DNA of 64,000 nt from Hygrophila difformis. Its lineage: Eukaryota > Streptophyta > Magnoliopsida > Lamiales > Acanthaceae. Shown here piece after piece: positions 45,724 to 54,526 of the stretch. Location: NCBI GenBank assembly GCA_030278955.1, contig JAOANR010000010.1:14243086-14307085 (forward strand). Direction: 5' to 3'. A model generated the notes under the pieces. It was not told the DNA's origin and did not search any database. It saw only the letters and a program-made list of their open reading frames with translations. Position 1 is the first letter of the stretch; every line of letters starts with the position of its first letter. Position numbers and translations under genes: made by a program.

Positions 45724-47748
45724 TTACAAACGTTTTTCCCCAATGGTATGGACTCGGTCCAGCGACTCCTCCAAAGCTCGTAATGCAACCTTGTAATGGT
45801 CTAGGGAGACCACTCCCTCCTCCACAATTTGCAAGGCACTCTTGTAAAGCTGGTTGAAACATTGGACATTCGCATTGGTATCCATGTCAATGTCATCCCT
45901 ATGGTGGTCCGGAATATACAAGCGTTTATAATCCTTTTTCCATCGTTGTAGAATATACTTAGAAGGTATCTCCTCCACTCCATTAAAGTTGAGAACACAC
46001 AGAGCATGCCGGCATAGATAGCCATAGAAGTTGAAGCAGCTACAGATGCAACGGACTTCAGCAGCAGCCCGGTTGTAAATAACTTCGAAATCTCTTATCT
46101 CCCTCCTGTTTCCTTCATGCAGAACCCTTTCCTTGACTAAAAATATTGTGACTGGACCGTTGACATGAATTTGGGTAGTACCGAAACAGGAGTACATCTC
46201 CTCTACCTCCAACTGGAATTTCTTAAATATTTCCCTGGTGTATACCTTGGACAGCTGCAGCTCAAAGGGACATCTTGTCTTCAGTTCAGGGGTTGAGTTT
46301 CTAGACTCCATGTCTGTATTCACTTCTTCTTTATGCTTTTTATGCAAAGCTAGTTCATACTTGTCGAGAAATTCTTTCAGGGGTGTTTGCTTGTGCAAGT
46401 ACTTGTCAAAAAATGCATTCAGGGTCTCACCAGACCGTGCTGTGGCCATTCCGAAGAAAAATGTGTCCTTTAGGTAAACAGGAGCCCAGTGTAATCGGTC
46501 CTCGTATAATGACCGGAGCCATTCATTGTCAGTAACTCCAAAATGCTGGATCATATATCCCCAAGCTGCTTCAAAGTCGAATGGTTGTAAAGCCTCATAA
46601 GCTCCTTTGAGCAACGCCTTCCTTAAACCATCATAGTTGCGCAGTCCTCCTAATTTCTCCGGAACTTTTCTCATGATATGCGACAAGCCGAATCGATGGT
46701 GAGAATTTGGGAATACAGTAGCAACTGCAGTCTGCAAAACCTTGCACCTATCAGTGATAATCGTTTGTGGGGAATGCCCAGATGTACAAGAAAGCCATGC
46801 TTTGAATACCCAAATGTATGACTGCATCATCTCGTTTGCAAGCAGGCCACAGCCAAGTAAAACTGATCGGCCATGGTGATTAATACCAACAAACGCCACA
46901 AGAGGAATCTCATATTTGTTTGACAAACATGTACTGTCAAAGAAAATCACATCACCAAAGTAACAATTAGCACCCCTGGATCTAGCATCTACCCAGAACA
47001 CATTCCTCAGCCTCCCTTCATCATTTAGATCCATCAAGTAAAAGAATGTCGGATTGGTTAACTGCATGCGGCAGAGGAAATTATACATTGCCTGTGTATC
47101 TCCTTTCCTTAAGTGCAATTGATTGGGCTGCTCTGGTAAAGATTTGGCCTGCCTTTGATTGAAATTGGGGGTTCCATCACCATCTGTATCTATCACTAAG
47201 GCACGATATACTTTGACTGGTATTTCAGGATCAGAATTCAACAGCAACTTCCTCTTGTTTCCACTGCCGATACCCTTAATAGATTTATAACGTTGTGCTG
47301 CCAACATGTGGTTGTGGTCGAGAGTGACTTCAAGTATCCGCCATCTTTTAGAATCCACCAACCTCAATCTCATCATTGCAGGACACCCTGTTCTTGTCTC
47401 CTTGCGAAGACGGTTCACATCTTTAACCCTTTTGAACCCTTGGCTACTGCAACAAAGTACTGCACCATACTTCTCTCTGCTAGTTCTTTTGAACCATGAG
47501 TTTTTCACCCTCACACTAAAGCCTGCCTCTCGGGCATAACAACTGTAATAGTTATATGCATCATCATAGGATTCAAATTCCATTCCAACATCTGGAGCAA
47601 CAAATTCTCGCAATCCTTCAGCAATATTGGCTATAAACTTCCCATTTTCATCATTTACTATTGCTGCTTTCCCGTGATGGATATCCAGAAGAGTCTCGCA
47701 GTCTAATCCATCCATGGGTACCTTCGTTTGAGGTGGTGTTTCTTCCAT
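45724..47748 (-). CDS. FAR1-related sequence (FRS) transcription factor
   Basis: A 674-residue single-exon frame from MEETPPQTK to GEKRL. An N-terminal FAR1 DNA-binding domain (about residues 55-150: FESYDDAYNYYSCYAREAGF, Cys-Cys, GCPAMM, DHNH) is followed by a MULE-type transposase core (about 245-390: DVIFFDST and TIITDRC hold the expected Asp residues, with GLSHIMRKVPEKL) and a SWIM zinc finger (about 585-610: CICSCFNFYGYLCRHALCVL, C-x-C-xn-C-x-H). FRS proteins are domesticated Mutator transposases acting as nuclear regulators, FHY3/FAR1 in phytochrome A signalling. The C-terminal ALEESLDRVH segment resembles FRS6-type members, but the orthologue is not fixed. The frame is undisturbed, unlike nearby transposons, so a host gene is favoured. 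Confidence 0.94.
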   Translation of the reverse strand: MEETPPQTKVPMDGLDCETLLDIHHGKAAIVNDENGKFIANIAEGLREFVAPDVGMEFESYDDAYNYYSCYAREAGFSVRVKNSWFKRTSREKYGAVLCCSSQGFKRVKDVNRLRKETRTGCPAMMRLRLVDSKRWRILEVTLDHNHMLAAQRYKSIKGIGSGNKRKLLLNSDPEIPVKVYRALVIDTDGDGTPNFNQRQAKSLPEQPNQLHLRKGDTQAMYNFLCRMQLTNPTFFYLMDLNDEGRLRNVFWVDARSRGANCYFGDVIFFDSTCLSNKYEIPLVAFVGINHHGRSVLLGCGLLANEMMQSYIWVFKAWLSCTSGHSPQTIITDRCKVLQTAVATVFPNSHHRFGLSHIMRKVPEKLGGLRNYDGLRKALLKGAYEALQPFDFEAAWGYMIQHFGVTDNEWLRSLYEDRLHWAPVYLKDTFFFGMATARSGETLNAFFDKYLHKQTPLKEFLDKYELALHKKHKEEVNTDMESRNSTPELKTRCPFELQLSKVYTREIFKKFQLEVEEMYSCFGTTQIHVNGPVTIFLVKERVLHEGNRREIRDFEVIYNRAAAEVRCICSCFNFYGYLCRHALCVLNFNGVEEIPSKYILQRWKKDYKRLYIPDHHRDDIDMDTNANVQCFNQLYKSALQIVEEGVVSLDHYKVALRALEESLDRVHTIGEKRL

Positions 47749-48335
47749 ACATGTCAGAATTGATCATGCCAAAAAGATAACCGCTGAAAAGGCACAACAA
47801 GAGCTAACCACAGAACGAAATACAATCGTACTTTCACAAGCAGTAATCAACTATTTCCATCAAACCAGTCGTTCAATTCAGCTCCAGAAACAAGTTTATC
47901 CGGTAAATCCAGCAAGCCATAAAACATATTATAGGCATTTCCAAATAGAAGCTACTGAAAAATAAAAGCCCTAAGCATTGAGGAGAAATTCTAACAAAAC
48001 GGTAAATTACTCCCCAAAATGTAATCTCATAAGATATGCCCACCCGCAAATTCCACTATTTAACCCCAAACATAGCAATTTTTTTAAAAGGCACATAAAA
48101 TCAACACACAAAAGTGAAGGACACGCAAATGATCGGAGGAATTGGCCGAAGCTTACTTGAAATTCTGAATCTGATAAAACGATGAAGATGAACAGTGCAA
48201 AGGGAATATCGATTTGGAGCAAGTAGTCTCAAACTCTCAATTCTCGCCCTACAGAATGAATACTGAAGGACAATCCACAAGATCATGGATGGATTGGGCC
48301 TATCTTTGGCCCAATATCTCGTAGTAGTATGTTTT
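47749..48335 (-). promoter_or_regulatory. FRS upstream region and probable leader
   Basis: On the minus strand this precedes the FRS ATG. An out-of-frame ATG lies 4 bases upstream (ATGTATGG). Short frames occur but none resembles a protein. Promoter boxes could not be fixed. Confidence 0.4.
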
Positions 48336-48515
48336 AGTTACAATTTTTTAGCACTAAGGTAAAAAAGTCCGGGGGATTTTCATCAATATTACTCGCTCGT
48401 CACTCCGTCCCATTTGAGGTGAAAAGTTACAATTTTTTAGCACTAAAGTAAAAAAGTCCGGGGGATTTTCATCAATATTACTCGCTCGTCGCTCCGTCCC
48501 ATTTGAGGTGTAACT
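48336..48515. repeat. 90-bp tandem duplication including a Stowaway end
   Basis: Two 90-bp units start GTTACAATTTTTTAGCACTAA at 48336 and 48426. Each includes ACTCGCTCGTC(A/G)CTCCGTCCCATTTGAGG, so the left terminus of the adjoining Stowaway element is present twice. Confidence 0.9.
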
Positions 48516-48688
48516 TTTCTTTTGGTCACGGTATTTTTAGCTAGAATGAGTTATTATATTAAAGTGAAGTAAATAGTTGATTTGATGTTTGTTTGAAGCA
48601 ATAAAAATTTCTTAAATAAGGAAATGTGACAATTGAAGTGGGACAGACTAAAATAGAAAATGAGACATTTGAAATGGGACAGAGGGAG
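48479..48688. mobile_element. Stowaway-like MITE
   Basis: Left end near CTCCGTCCCATTTGAGG, right end TTTGAAATGGGACAGAGGGAG followed by TA. The left limit is blurred by the tandem duplication. Confidence 0.7.
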
Positions 48689-49568
48689 TATTTTATATTA
48701 TTATTATTTTGTGAATAAATGGGTATACCCAGTCTCATTGGATCCAAATCAATCCCTCCGGGTCATTGAAGAATTATCTCTCCCAAAGCAGAATTATTTT
48801 TACTTAAACTGCCAGAACCACATACCACTCAAGCAAATTGTATTTGGTTTTATATTATTATTGTTATTATATATTATTAATATTAATATTACAGAAATTT
48901 AAAAAAAAAAATTGCGAATGAAATGATACTTTTTTAAAGTTTATTTTTCCATTCAGGTTTTTGGATCGGGTGAGACTCGAATCCCAACTATTAGGTTAGA
49001 AGGTAGGGAACATACCACTTTGCCAAGTCTCTATTTCCATTTTGAATTCAGGTTTAAGTCATTTGAAAATTACTAGTACTTTTTATTTAATTTAATTTTA
49101 TACCAGGGGAATTAGGTATTTCATTGATTAAGTAAATGTAGTTTTCAGTTATTAAACATATTTAATTTAATTAAGTATTTAATTCTATCAAATTAAGTAA
49201 AAAGTGGTATTACCAAATGAAGGGTTAATCACTTTTTAAACATACTTTAAAAATTAAAATGAAAGAATCTATAGGTTGATATTTGACCATATCTAACCAA
49301 TATTGTTGGGTAGCAAACTCATATCCCACATCGAAAGAATATGGAGATATAACTCTAAATATAAGAGTCCACCTAACTCCAATAATGTGAGTCATTTTGG
49401 AAGGTGTCTAAAAACAAAACCGTGAGGGCCCATCCCCATATTGGACAATACTATACTAATATGGAAGTTGGAGTGGTGGTCGCATTCAACGGTGAAATAC
49501 ATGTGTGTGAGGAGGGTTTGGCCTAAAAACGAACAATAAACATGTAGGAAAGTAAATATCGCACGGAA
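48689..49568. other. Intergenic DNA with retroposon remnants
   Basis: No gene seen. The minus strand at about 48955-49030 reads like a tRNA-derived SINE head (GACTTGGCAAAGTGG and GGGATTCGAGTCTC). At about 49310-49480 there is a phrase (TATCCCACATCGAAAGAATATG) typical of plant LTR fragments. Confidence 0.4.
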
Positions 49569-49584
49569 AATTAAACACCCAATT

Positions 49585-49755
49585 TTTTTTTCGATAAACA
49601 GTGACACTCATGTGTCGGCAAAGGTGTGTGGGAACCCAAACCACACAAATATAAAGGGGGATAAAGGGGAGGGATAGGGGGTTGGGTGGGGATCGAACCC
49701 CCAACCTATGGTTGTGAGAATGGGGACTTGACCACTAGGATAAGACTCCAACCCC
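49585..49755 (-). mobile_element. tRNA-derived SINE
   Basis: Perfect 16-bp TSD AATTAAACACCCAATT (49569-49584, 49756-49771). On the minus strand it starts GGGGTTGGAGTCTTATCC, has TAGTGGTCAAGTC (pol III A box) and GGGGGTTCGATCCC (B box), and ends in an A-run. At 171 bp it is a complete SINE of tRNA origin. Confidence 0.9.
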
Positions 49756-49840
49756 AATTAAACACCCAATTACCTCACTCACACACACAAAGAATGCTTC
49801 AAAAAGGATTGCACAACCTCGAGTCCGTGAGCCATGCGGA

Positions 49841-50635
49841 GGTATTAAATTTCGATTTCGGTGTTGATATCGGATATGTAAATTTAAGAAAATTTGGAAG
49901 ATATTTGAAATTTCAGTGAAAATTTCGAAGACATATGACAGAGTTGGTTTTGAATTTGAAGAAATAATCATGGAAATTAATACTAGGAGTTGGAAATTTT
50001 AATTGAAATTTTGATGTTTCTTTCAAACAATATTTTAGATATTTTATAAAGAAAATGATTTCTAATTAATATACCAAAATAAGCAAATTATATGTAACTA
50101 AAGAATATGTTGATTTACAAACATAATTAATAGAAAGTCATACAAACAATGAAGTTGAATAATAACAGTACTAATAATATTATAATAAAAATAATACATT
50201 ATTTTAATAAATAATAGTACCATATTTAATAAAATACTATTTTGGGAGAAGCAACCCCTTCAATGTCCACCAGATCTTCGATGGATTAGTCTCGAGTCCA
50301 ATGTGCTATGGAGATATCCAGTATGCGCCAAAAAATAGTACCATATTTAAAGTCATGATTATTACATATGGATTAAATAATTTCATCTTTAAATTTAAGT
50401 CAACTTCCATTCGTATCCTGAGTTTCAATCCCTCATCCATTCAATTTCTATTTATTTTTTAAAAAATAGAATTTCGGAAATTTCGGTCAAATTTCGGGAA
50501 TTACCGAGTTTCGGCTGAAATTTCGATGGAAATTTTGTAAAAAGATATTGCATGTGAAATTTCGCTTCGAGGTGCTCGGACATCCAAAATTTCGGTCAAA
50601 ATTTCGAGATTTTGACCGAAATTTATAACAATGTA
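49841..50635. mobile_element. Mutator-like element, TTTCGG-rich family
   Basis: Starts GGTATTAAATTTCGATTTCGG and ends GACCGAAATTTATAACAATG. It has the same AAATTTCGG arms as 6529-7051. No clear TSD was found. A short retroposed insertion (50230-50333) lies inside. Confidence 0.6.
50230..50333 (+). mobile_element. 104-bp retroposed fragment with 17-bp TSD
   Basis: Flanked by AATAGTACCATATTTAA at 50213-50229 and 50334-50350. The insert holds AAGCAACCCCTTCAATGTCC and ends GTATGCGCCAAAA, with a short A tail on the plus strand. This is the mark of target-primed retroposition, probably a 5'-truncated SINE or LINE 3' end. Confidence 0.7.
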
Positions 50636-51020
50636 TATGTACTCAACTAGTATAGGCCGGCAAGCCCCCTATCAATGCAGAAGAAGAAATTAGATTCACA
50701 CAAGCTAAAAATCGATCTTGGAAAACCTAGACGGGGAAGGGAGGGTCAAAATACAAGGTAGAAAAATTAAGGCTGGGAATGGATTAATTTTTTTTGGAGA
50801 AGCCATTGAAGGCTTGGAAAGATTAATTAATTTAATCAATTCCAATAGAATAATTTATTTATTTAGTTAATTAACTTGATTGATTAAATAATTTTATACT
50901 TAAACTTCATGAAATTAATTTCATCCCCTCCTTTAATCTTGAATTATAATCCCACCCTTTATTCAATCTCTCTTATCACCTTAATTGGGCCTCCCGTGTT
51001 AGAGATCCCTCGAGTTACTA
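50636..51020. other. Intergenic DNA left of the pararetroviral unit
   Basis: AT-rich sequence with no gene or element ends seen. It runs up to the 9-bp TSD at 51021-51029. Confidence 0.5.
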
Positions 51021-51288
51021 AAGTATGTAGGGGTAAATGTTAAAAAGGGCCATAACAAGGAGGCTATTCCACTTTTAGGCCATAACAAGTTGGAATTGTA
51101 AAAACAGGTCATAACAAACACAGTTTGGCAAAATTTAGGCCATAGGACCTATTTGAAATTAATAAATGACCCAACAACTTTTCCTTCTTTCATTTCAACC
51201 CCAAGAAAGTTTGACTTTATTTACTTTAATCCTTTCTCAATATACTTAATTTTTCATTATATAAATGACACCCAACGCGCATGAAAAT

Positions 51289-51301
51289 TGGTATCAGAGC
51301 C
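51289..51301 (+). promoter_or_regulatory. tRNA-Met primer-binding site
   Basis: TGGTATCAGAGCC is complementary to the 3' end of plant initiator tRNA-Met, the minus-strand primer of caulimovirids and many retroelements. By convention it marks position 1 of caulimovirid genomes. Here it lies within a few bases of the inner edge of the left inverted repeat. Confidence 0.92.
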
Positions 51302-51377
51302 TAGGTTTTATTGAAGAACATATTAATTATATTATTTATAATATTTTATTTCTTAATGGAGAAGATTTAATTATTTA

Positions 51378-51536
51378 ATGGATTCAAATAATTTGAAACC
51401 CACGAGTTATTTCCAAATTTTGGAAATAAAAAATAGAAAATTCCAAAGGAATTTCTTGAACTTGTCCATGGGACAAGATATTATCAAAATCAGTCTCTTT
51501 CCTAAAAATGAGAGGAACGGACTGGAAAGAAATTGA
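51378..51536 (+). CDS. Small ORF after the primer site (52 aa)
   Basis: ATG at 51378 to TGA at 51534-51536, start MDSNNLKPTSYFQILEIK. It overlaps the next ORF by 29 bases in another frame. Caulimovirids often have a short ORF in this position, but I see no diagnostic motif. It may be a leader ORF rather than a functional protein. Confidence 0.4.
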   Translation: MDSNNLKPTSYFQILEIKNRKFQRNFLNLSMGQDIIKISLFPKNERNGLERN

Positions 51537-51891
51537 TCCGGATAGCTCTAAGTTATCAAAAGACTTAAGAGAAATCCAAAAGACGATTCAAGATTTTGGT
51601 AATCGGGTATTAATTATACCTGGGAAAATAGATAACTTGAATCAGACAACAGATGAGATCTTGAAAGTATTTCAAGACCTAAAGAAAGAAATTTTGAATC
51701 TGAAATTTGACATTTCGGATATCAAAAAAAGGCAGAAGGATATTCCTGGATCTTCCAAGAATAATCAAGCCAATATTAGAGATGCATTCGGACCAGTACA
51801 AGCTTTACATCAAAAGGGTAAAGCAACTATGGTTCCAAAGCAGAAATCACAAGAAGAGCTTATGATCGATCTCCTGAAAACAGTCGAATGA
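51508..51891 (+). CDS. Coiled-coil ORF, pararetroviral (possible virion-associated protein)
   Basis: 127 residues from MRGTDWKEIDPD. Residues about 18-75 have heptad-like spacing of I/L/V (LREIQKTIQDFGNRV, IDNLNQTTDEILKVFQDLKK), predicting a coiled coil, followed by a basic Lys-rich tail. It ends in an ATGA overlap with the coat ORF (51888-51891). Virion-associated proteins of caulimovirids are small, coiled-coil and basic at the C-terminus, so that role is possible, but sequence evidence is weak. The frame is intact. Confidence 0.5.
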   Translation: MRGTDWKEIDPDSSKLSKDLREIQKTIQDFGNRVLIIPGKIDNLNQTTDEILKVFQDLKKEILNLKFDISDIKKRQKDIPGSSKNNQANIRDAFGPVQALHQKGKATMVPKQKSQEELMIDLLKTVE

Positions 51892-53325
51892 GTGTTTCCA
51901 GGGCAGATCTATCAGATCTACAAGAATTAGCAGAATCATTTTCCCAACTTGGGATTATGGATCTGGTTAATGTAAAACCCAATGAAGTTCTTCAATTGGG
52001 TTATGCGGAAGGATCAGGATCCAACGTGACCCACGATGGACCGCCTGATGTCCCAATGAGAGAAAGTACAGACTTCTACATGAACAGGTATCCTGAGGTG
52101 CATCTCAATGCAAGACGAAACCCAGGACGGAACCCAAGTAGAGCACCAGAATCCACACCGTGGGCCAAGACGATGTTACAACCATTAAATCCATATGGCA
52201 TAACACTAAACCTCGACGTTATCGACTTCCGAAACATCGAAGACCTGATCGATGAATGGGTAGCTTCAATGAAGATTGCAGCAACCACCCTGGAACTCGA
52301 TAAAGAAAACTTTGTCAGATTAATAGAGCTGAGTCTCGAAGGATCGGCAAAGCTGGGCTGGAAAAACTCCACGACTGCTTTAAAAGAGCAAATACTCGAG
52401 GGAGAATCCAAAAGCACAATCTGTGAAAGATTTGGCCTCTTATTCAAAACCCATTTTGTAGGAGATGGGTATTTTGAAGAACAGAGAACCGAAAAAATCA
52501 AGGTCTATACCCAAGCATTATTGGGTATGGAATTAAGAAGTATTTGCGCAGTAGACGAATACATCTACTGGTTTCGTAAAGACTATTTTCGGAGTGAAAT
52601 GAAAGCTGAAGTAGCATGTCCCATGTTCTTTGCAAAGATCTGCAGCCCATGGAGAGAAATGTTGATCTAATCGTACACAGTACCCTCTGGTACAGTGGAC
52701 TCAATAGCTCGAAGAATGTCTTTCTCAGAGAATGGTGTCAACAGGCAGCAGCCCAAAAGAACATCAAGAGACTAAGAGGTAAAATAAAAAAAAAACTCCT
52801 CTTTGCTGTGAAAATAACGATTTTCCAACAATTATAGGAGAATCAGGAGAAAAGAGGAAAAAGAAGAAGAGTCGAGGCTCATACAGTAGGAGTTTCAGAA
52901 GACCTCCATTCCGAAGAAGAAGAGCATGGTGGTCCAAGAGCAAGGCCAGATCATACAAAACTGGACAAAGAACGGGAACGACGAAGAGTTCGTCCCAAGG
53001 TTCAACTAGCTCAGCAGCAAGGAGCACGGGGAGAACGACGTCCAAGAGAACATTCAGACGAGCCCATACCCGAGCCAACGAAAGTTTCAAGGACTGCAAC
53101 TGTTGGAAGTGTGGAGCCAGAGGTCATATCTCACCCGATTGCCCTCAGAATCGTGAGGTACGAATGTACGAAGCCACGGAGGATATCGTGGAAGCAGTCT
53201 ACCATGGAAAGCTAGTACCAGTCTATCAGTTTGAGGACATCCCCTCGGATGAAAGCATCTACGAGGAAGAATTAAGAAATGACTCGGACTCATATTCAGA
53301 TGGATCTTCAACCGAATCTGACTGA
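51888..53325 (+). pseudogene. Pararetroviral coat protein, frame broken twice
   Basis: The first frame runs 51888-52670 (start MSVSRADLSDLQ; core block around FRNIEDLIDEWVASMKIA and LRSICAVDEYIYWFRKDYF). The reading then continues in a second frame (to 52837) and a third (about 52838-53325). The last part has a very basic region (KRKKKKSRGSYSRSFRR), the CCHC knuckle CWKCGARGHISPDC (53101-53142, C-x2-C-x4-H-x4-C) and an acidic Ser/Asp/Glu tail. Basic stretch, knuckle and acidic tail in this order are the hallmark of caulimovirid coat proteins. The second break lies by an A-run at about 52781-52795. It also coincides with a 59-nt GT...AG interval (52779-52837). Confidence 0.85.
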
Positions 53326-54526
53326 AGAAGACAGGATTCAGACCACTGAAAACCTGTCTGGATTCTTTTCAAGGATGACGATCTCGAATCGAACCATGGA
53401 AAGAATAATGCGACAAGATTCCAACCTCAGCCCATATGACGGATTCAGAATTGGCGGGATTGGACGAGTTCTTAACCAGATGGGACTCAACCAGAGAAGA
53501 CATAACATCATCTACAAGGTAAGTGCAGGTGAGTTTGCAATTCCTATGGAACTTACTTGTAATGTTATGGATATGCAATTAATCCCTAAAGAAGAAATTC
53601 TTGAGGAATTAAGCAGAATGAAGGAGGAAATCGCCATTACTATGAAATGGATCCACATAGGAGCCATTGAAGTAGCAATTAAGGCAACCTTCAAAGAAGG
53701 CATTGATTCTGAATTACATCTATCAGTCACTGATAGAAGAATCAATAACCTTAGAGATGGTCTTCTTGGAACTATGGTAGGAAATTTATATGCTGGAAAA
53801 TTAATGTTTGACATACATCCCATAATTTCCTATAACTTAGCTGACCAAGATTTTAGTAGAGTTCTAACCCTTCATCAGGATTTTAAAAGAAAAGATCTGA
53901 TGAAAGAAGGGAACAGGCCATATTCTATAACTTATAAAATCTCTTATGCACTTTCCAATAGTCATCATTCTGACTTATTTCTCAGGAAAGAATATATAGA
54001 AATTCCTAGGATTTTCAAGGAATTTGCTAAAGTCATGACTCCAAATCCTACCCAGATTCCAAGGTTAGGAGGAGTAGACATACAAATAAGAGATCATCCA
54101 ATTCTAGACAGATCAACGAGTGCTAGAATTGAGTACGCAAGCCGTATGTCTTTTTCGGAAGACAGAATTATGGCATATAAAGGGAATGAGTTCATCAAAG
54201 ATCTAACTCCTCAATCCATTGGGGTAGATAATATAAAGATAAAATGCCCTGAAGGATGGAAAGAAATACGAGTAATATTCGACATCACTGAAAAGATTAA
54301 CCGTTTTCCATGTGATGACTTATACTACTTGCAGCAGCCATCAATTGGAACCTATGAAGGAACAATTGAAATTGCAGGACACGAGATCAGAGTCTTAGGC
54401 ACCGCCGGAAAAGACAATGGGGTTATGATTTTGGGATTAAGTTTTCTCGAAAATCATAAACCATGGGTAAGAAAGGATAATGGTATAGAATTTAGTCTGA
54501 AGGGTCACACCATCAGAATTAAATGA
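53279..54526 (+). CDS. Pararetroviral movement protein (30K family)
   Basis: A 415-codon open frame overlapping the coat end; the functional start may be this ATG or the one at 53300. Residues about 80-250 carry the 30K core: MKWIHIGAIEVAIKATF, GIDSELHLSVTDRRI, GNLYAGKLMFDIHP, DLMKEGNRPYSITYKISYAL, NSHHSDLFL. Such proteins dilate plasmodesmata and form tubules for cell-to-cell spread. The C-terminal ~150 residues, ending VMILGLSFLENHKPW, look like a retropepsin-related or linker segment of unclear role. The frame is uninterrupted. It ends in an ATGA overlap with the polymerase ORF. Confidence 0.88.
   Translation: MTRTHIQMDLQPNLTEEDRIQTTENLSGFFSRMTISNRTMERIMRQDSNLSPYDGFRIGGIGRVLNQMGLNQRRHNIIYKVSAGEFAIPMELTCNVMDMQLIPKEEILEELSRMKEEIAITMKWIHIGAIEVAIKATFKEGIDSELHLSVTDRRINNLRDGLLGTMVGNLYAGKLMFDIHPIISYNLADQDFSRVLTLHQDFKRKDLMKEGNRPYSITYKISYALSNSHHSDLFLRKEYIEIPRIFKEFAKVMTPNPTQIPRLGGVDIQIRDHPILDRSTSARIEYASRMSFSEDRIMAYKGNEFIKDLTPQSIGVDNIKIKCPEGWKEIRVIFDITEKINRFPCDDLYYLQQPSIGTYEGTIEIAGHEIRVLGTAGKDNGVMILGLSFLENHKPWVRKDNGIEFSLKGHTIRIK

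Noticed and set aside
45724..47748. Active Mutator transposase
   Set aside because: Intact long frame with FAR1 DNA-binding domain and SWIM finger, without TIRs at its flanks; fits a domesticated FRS gene.
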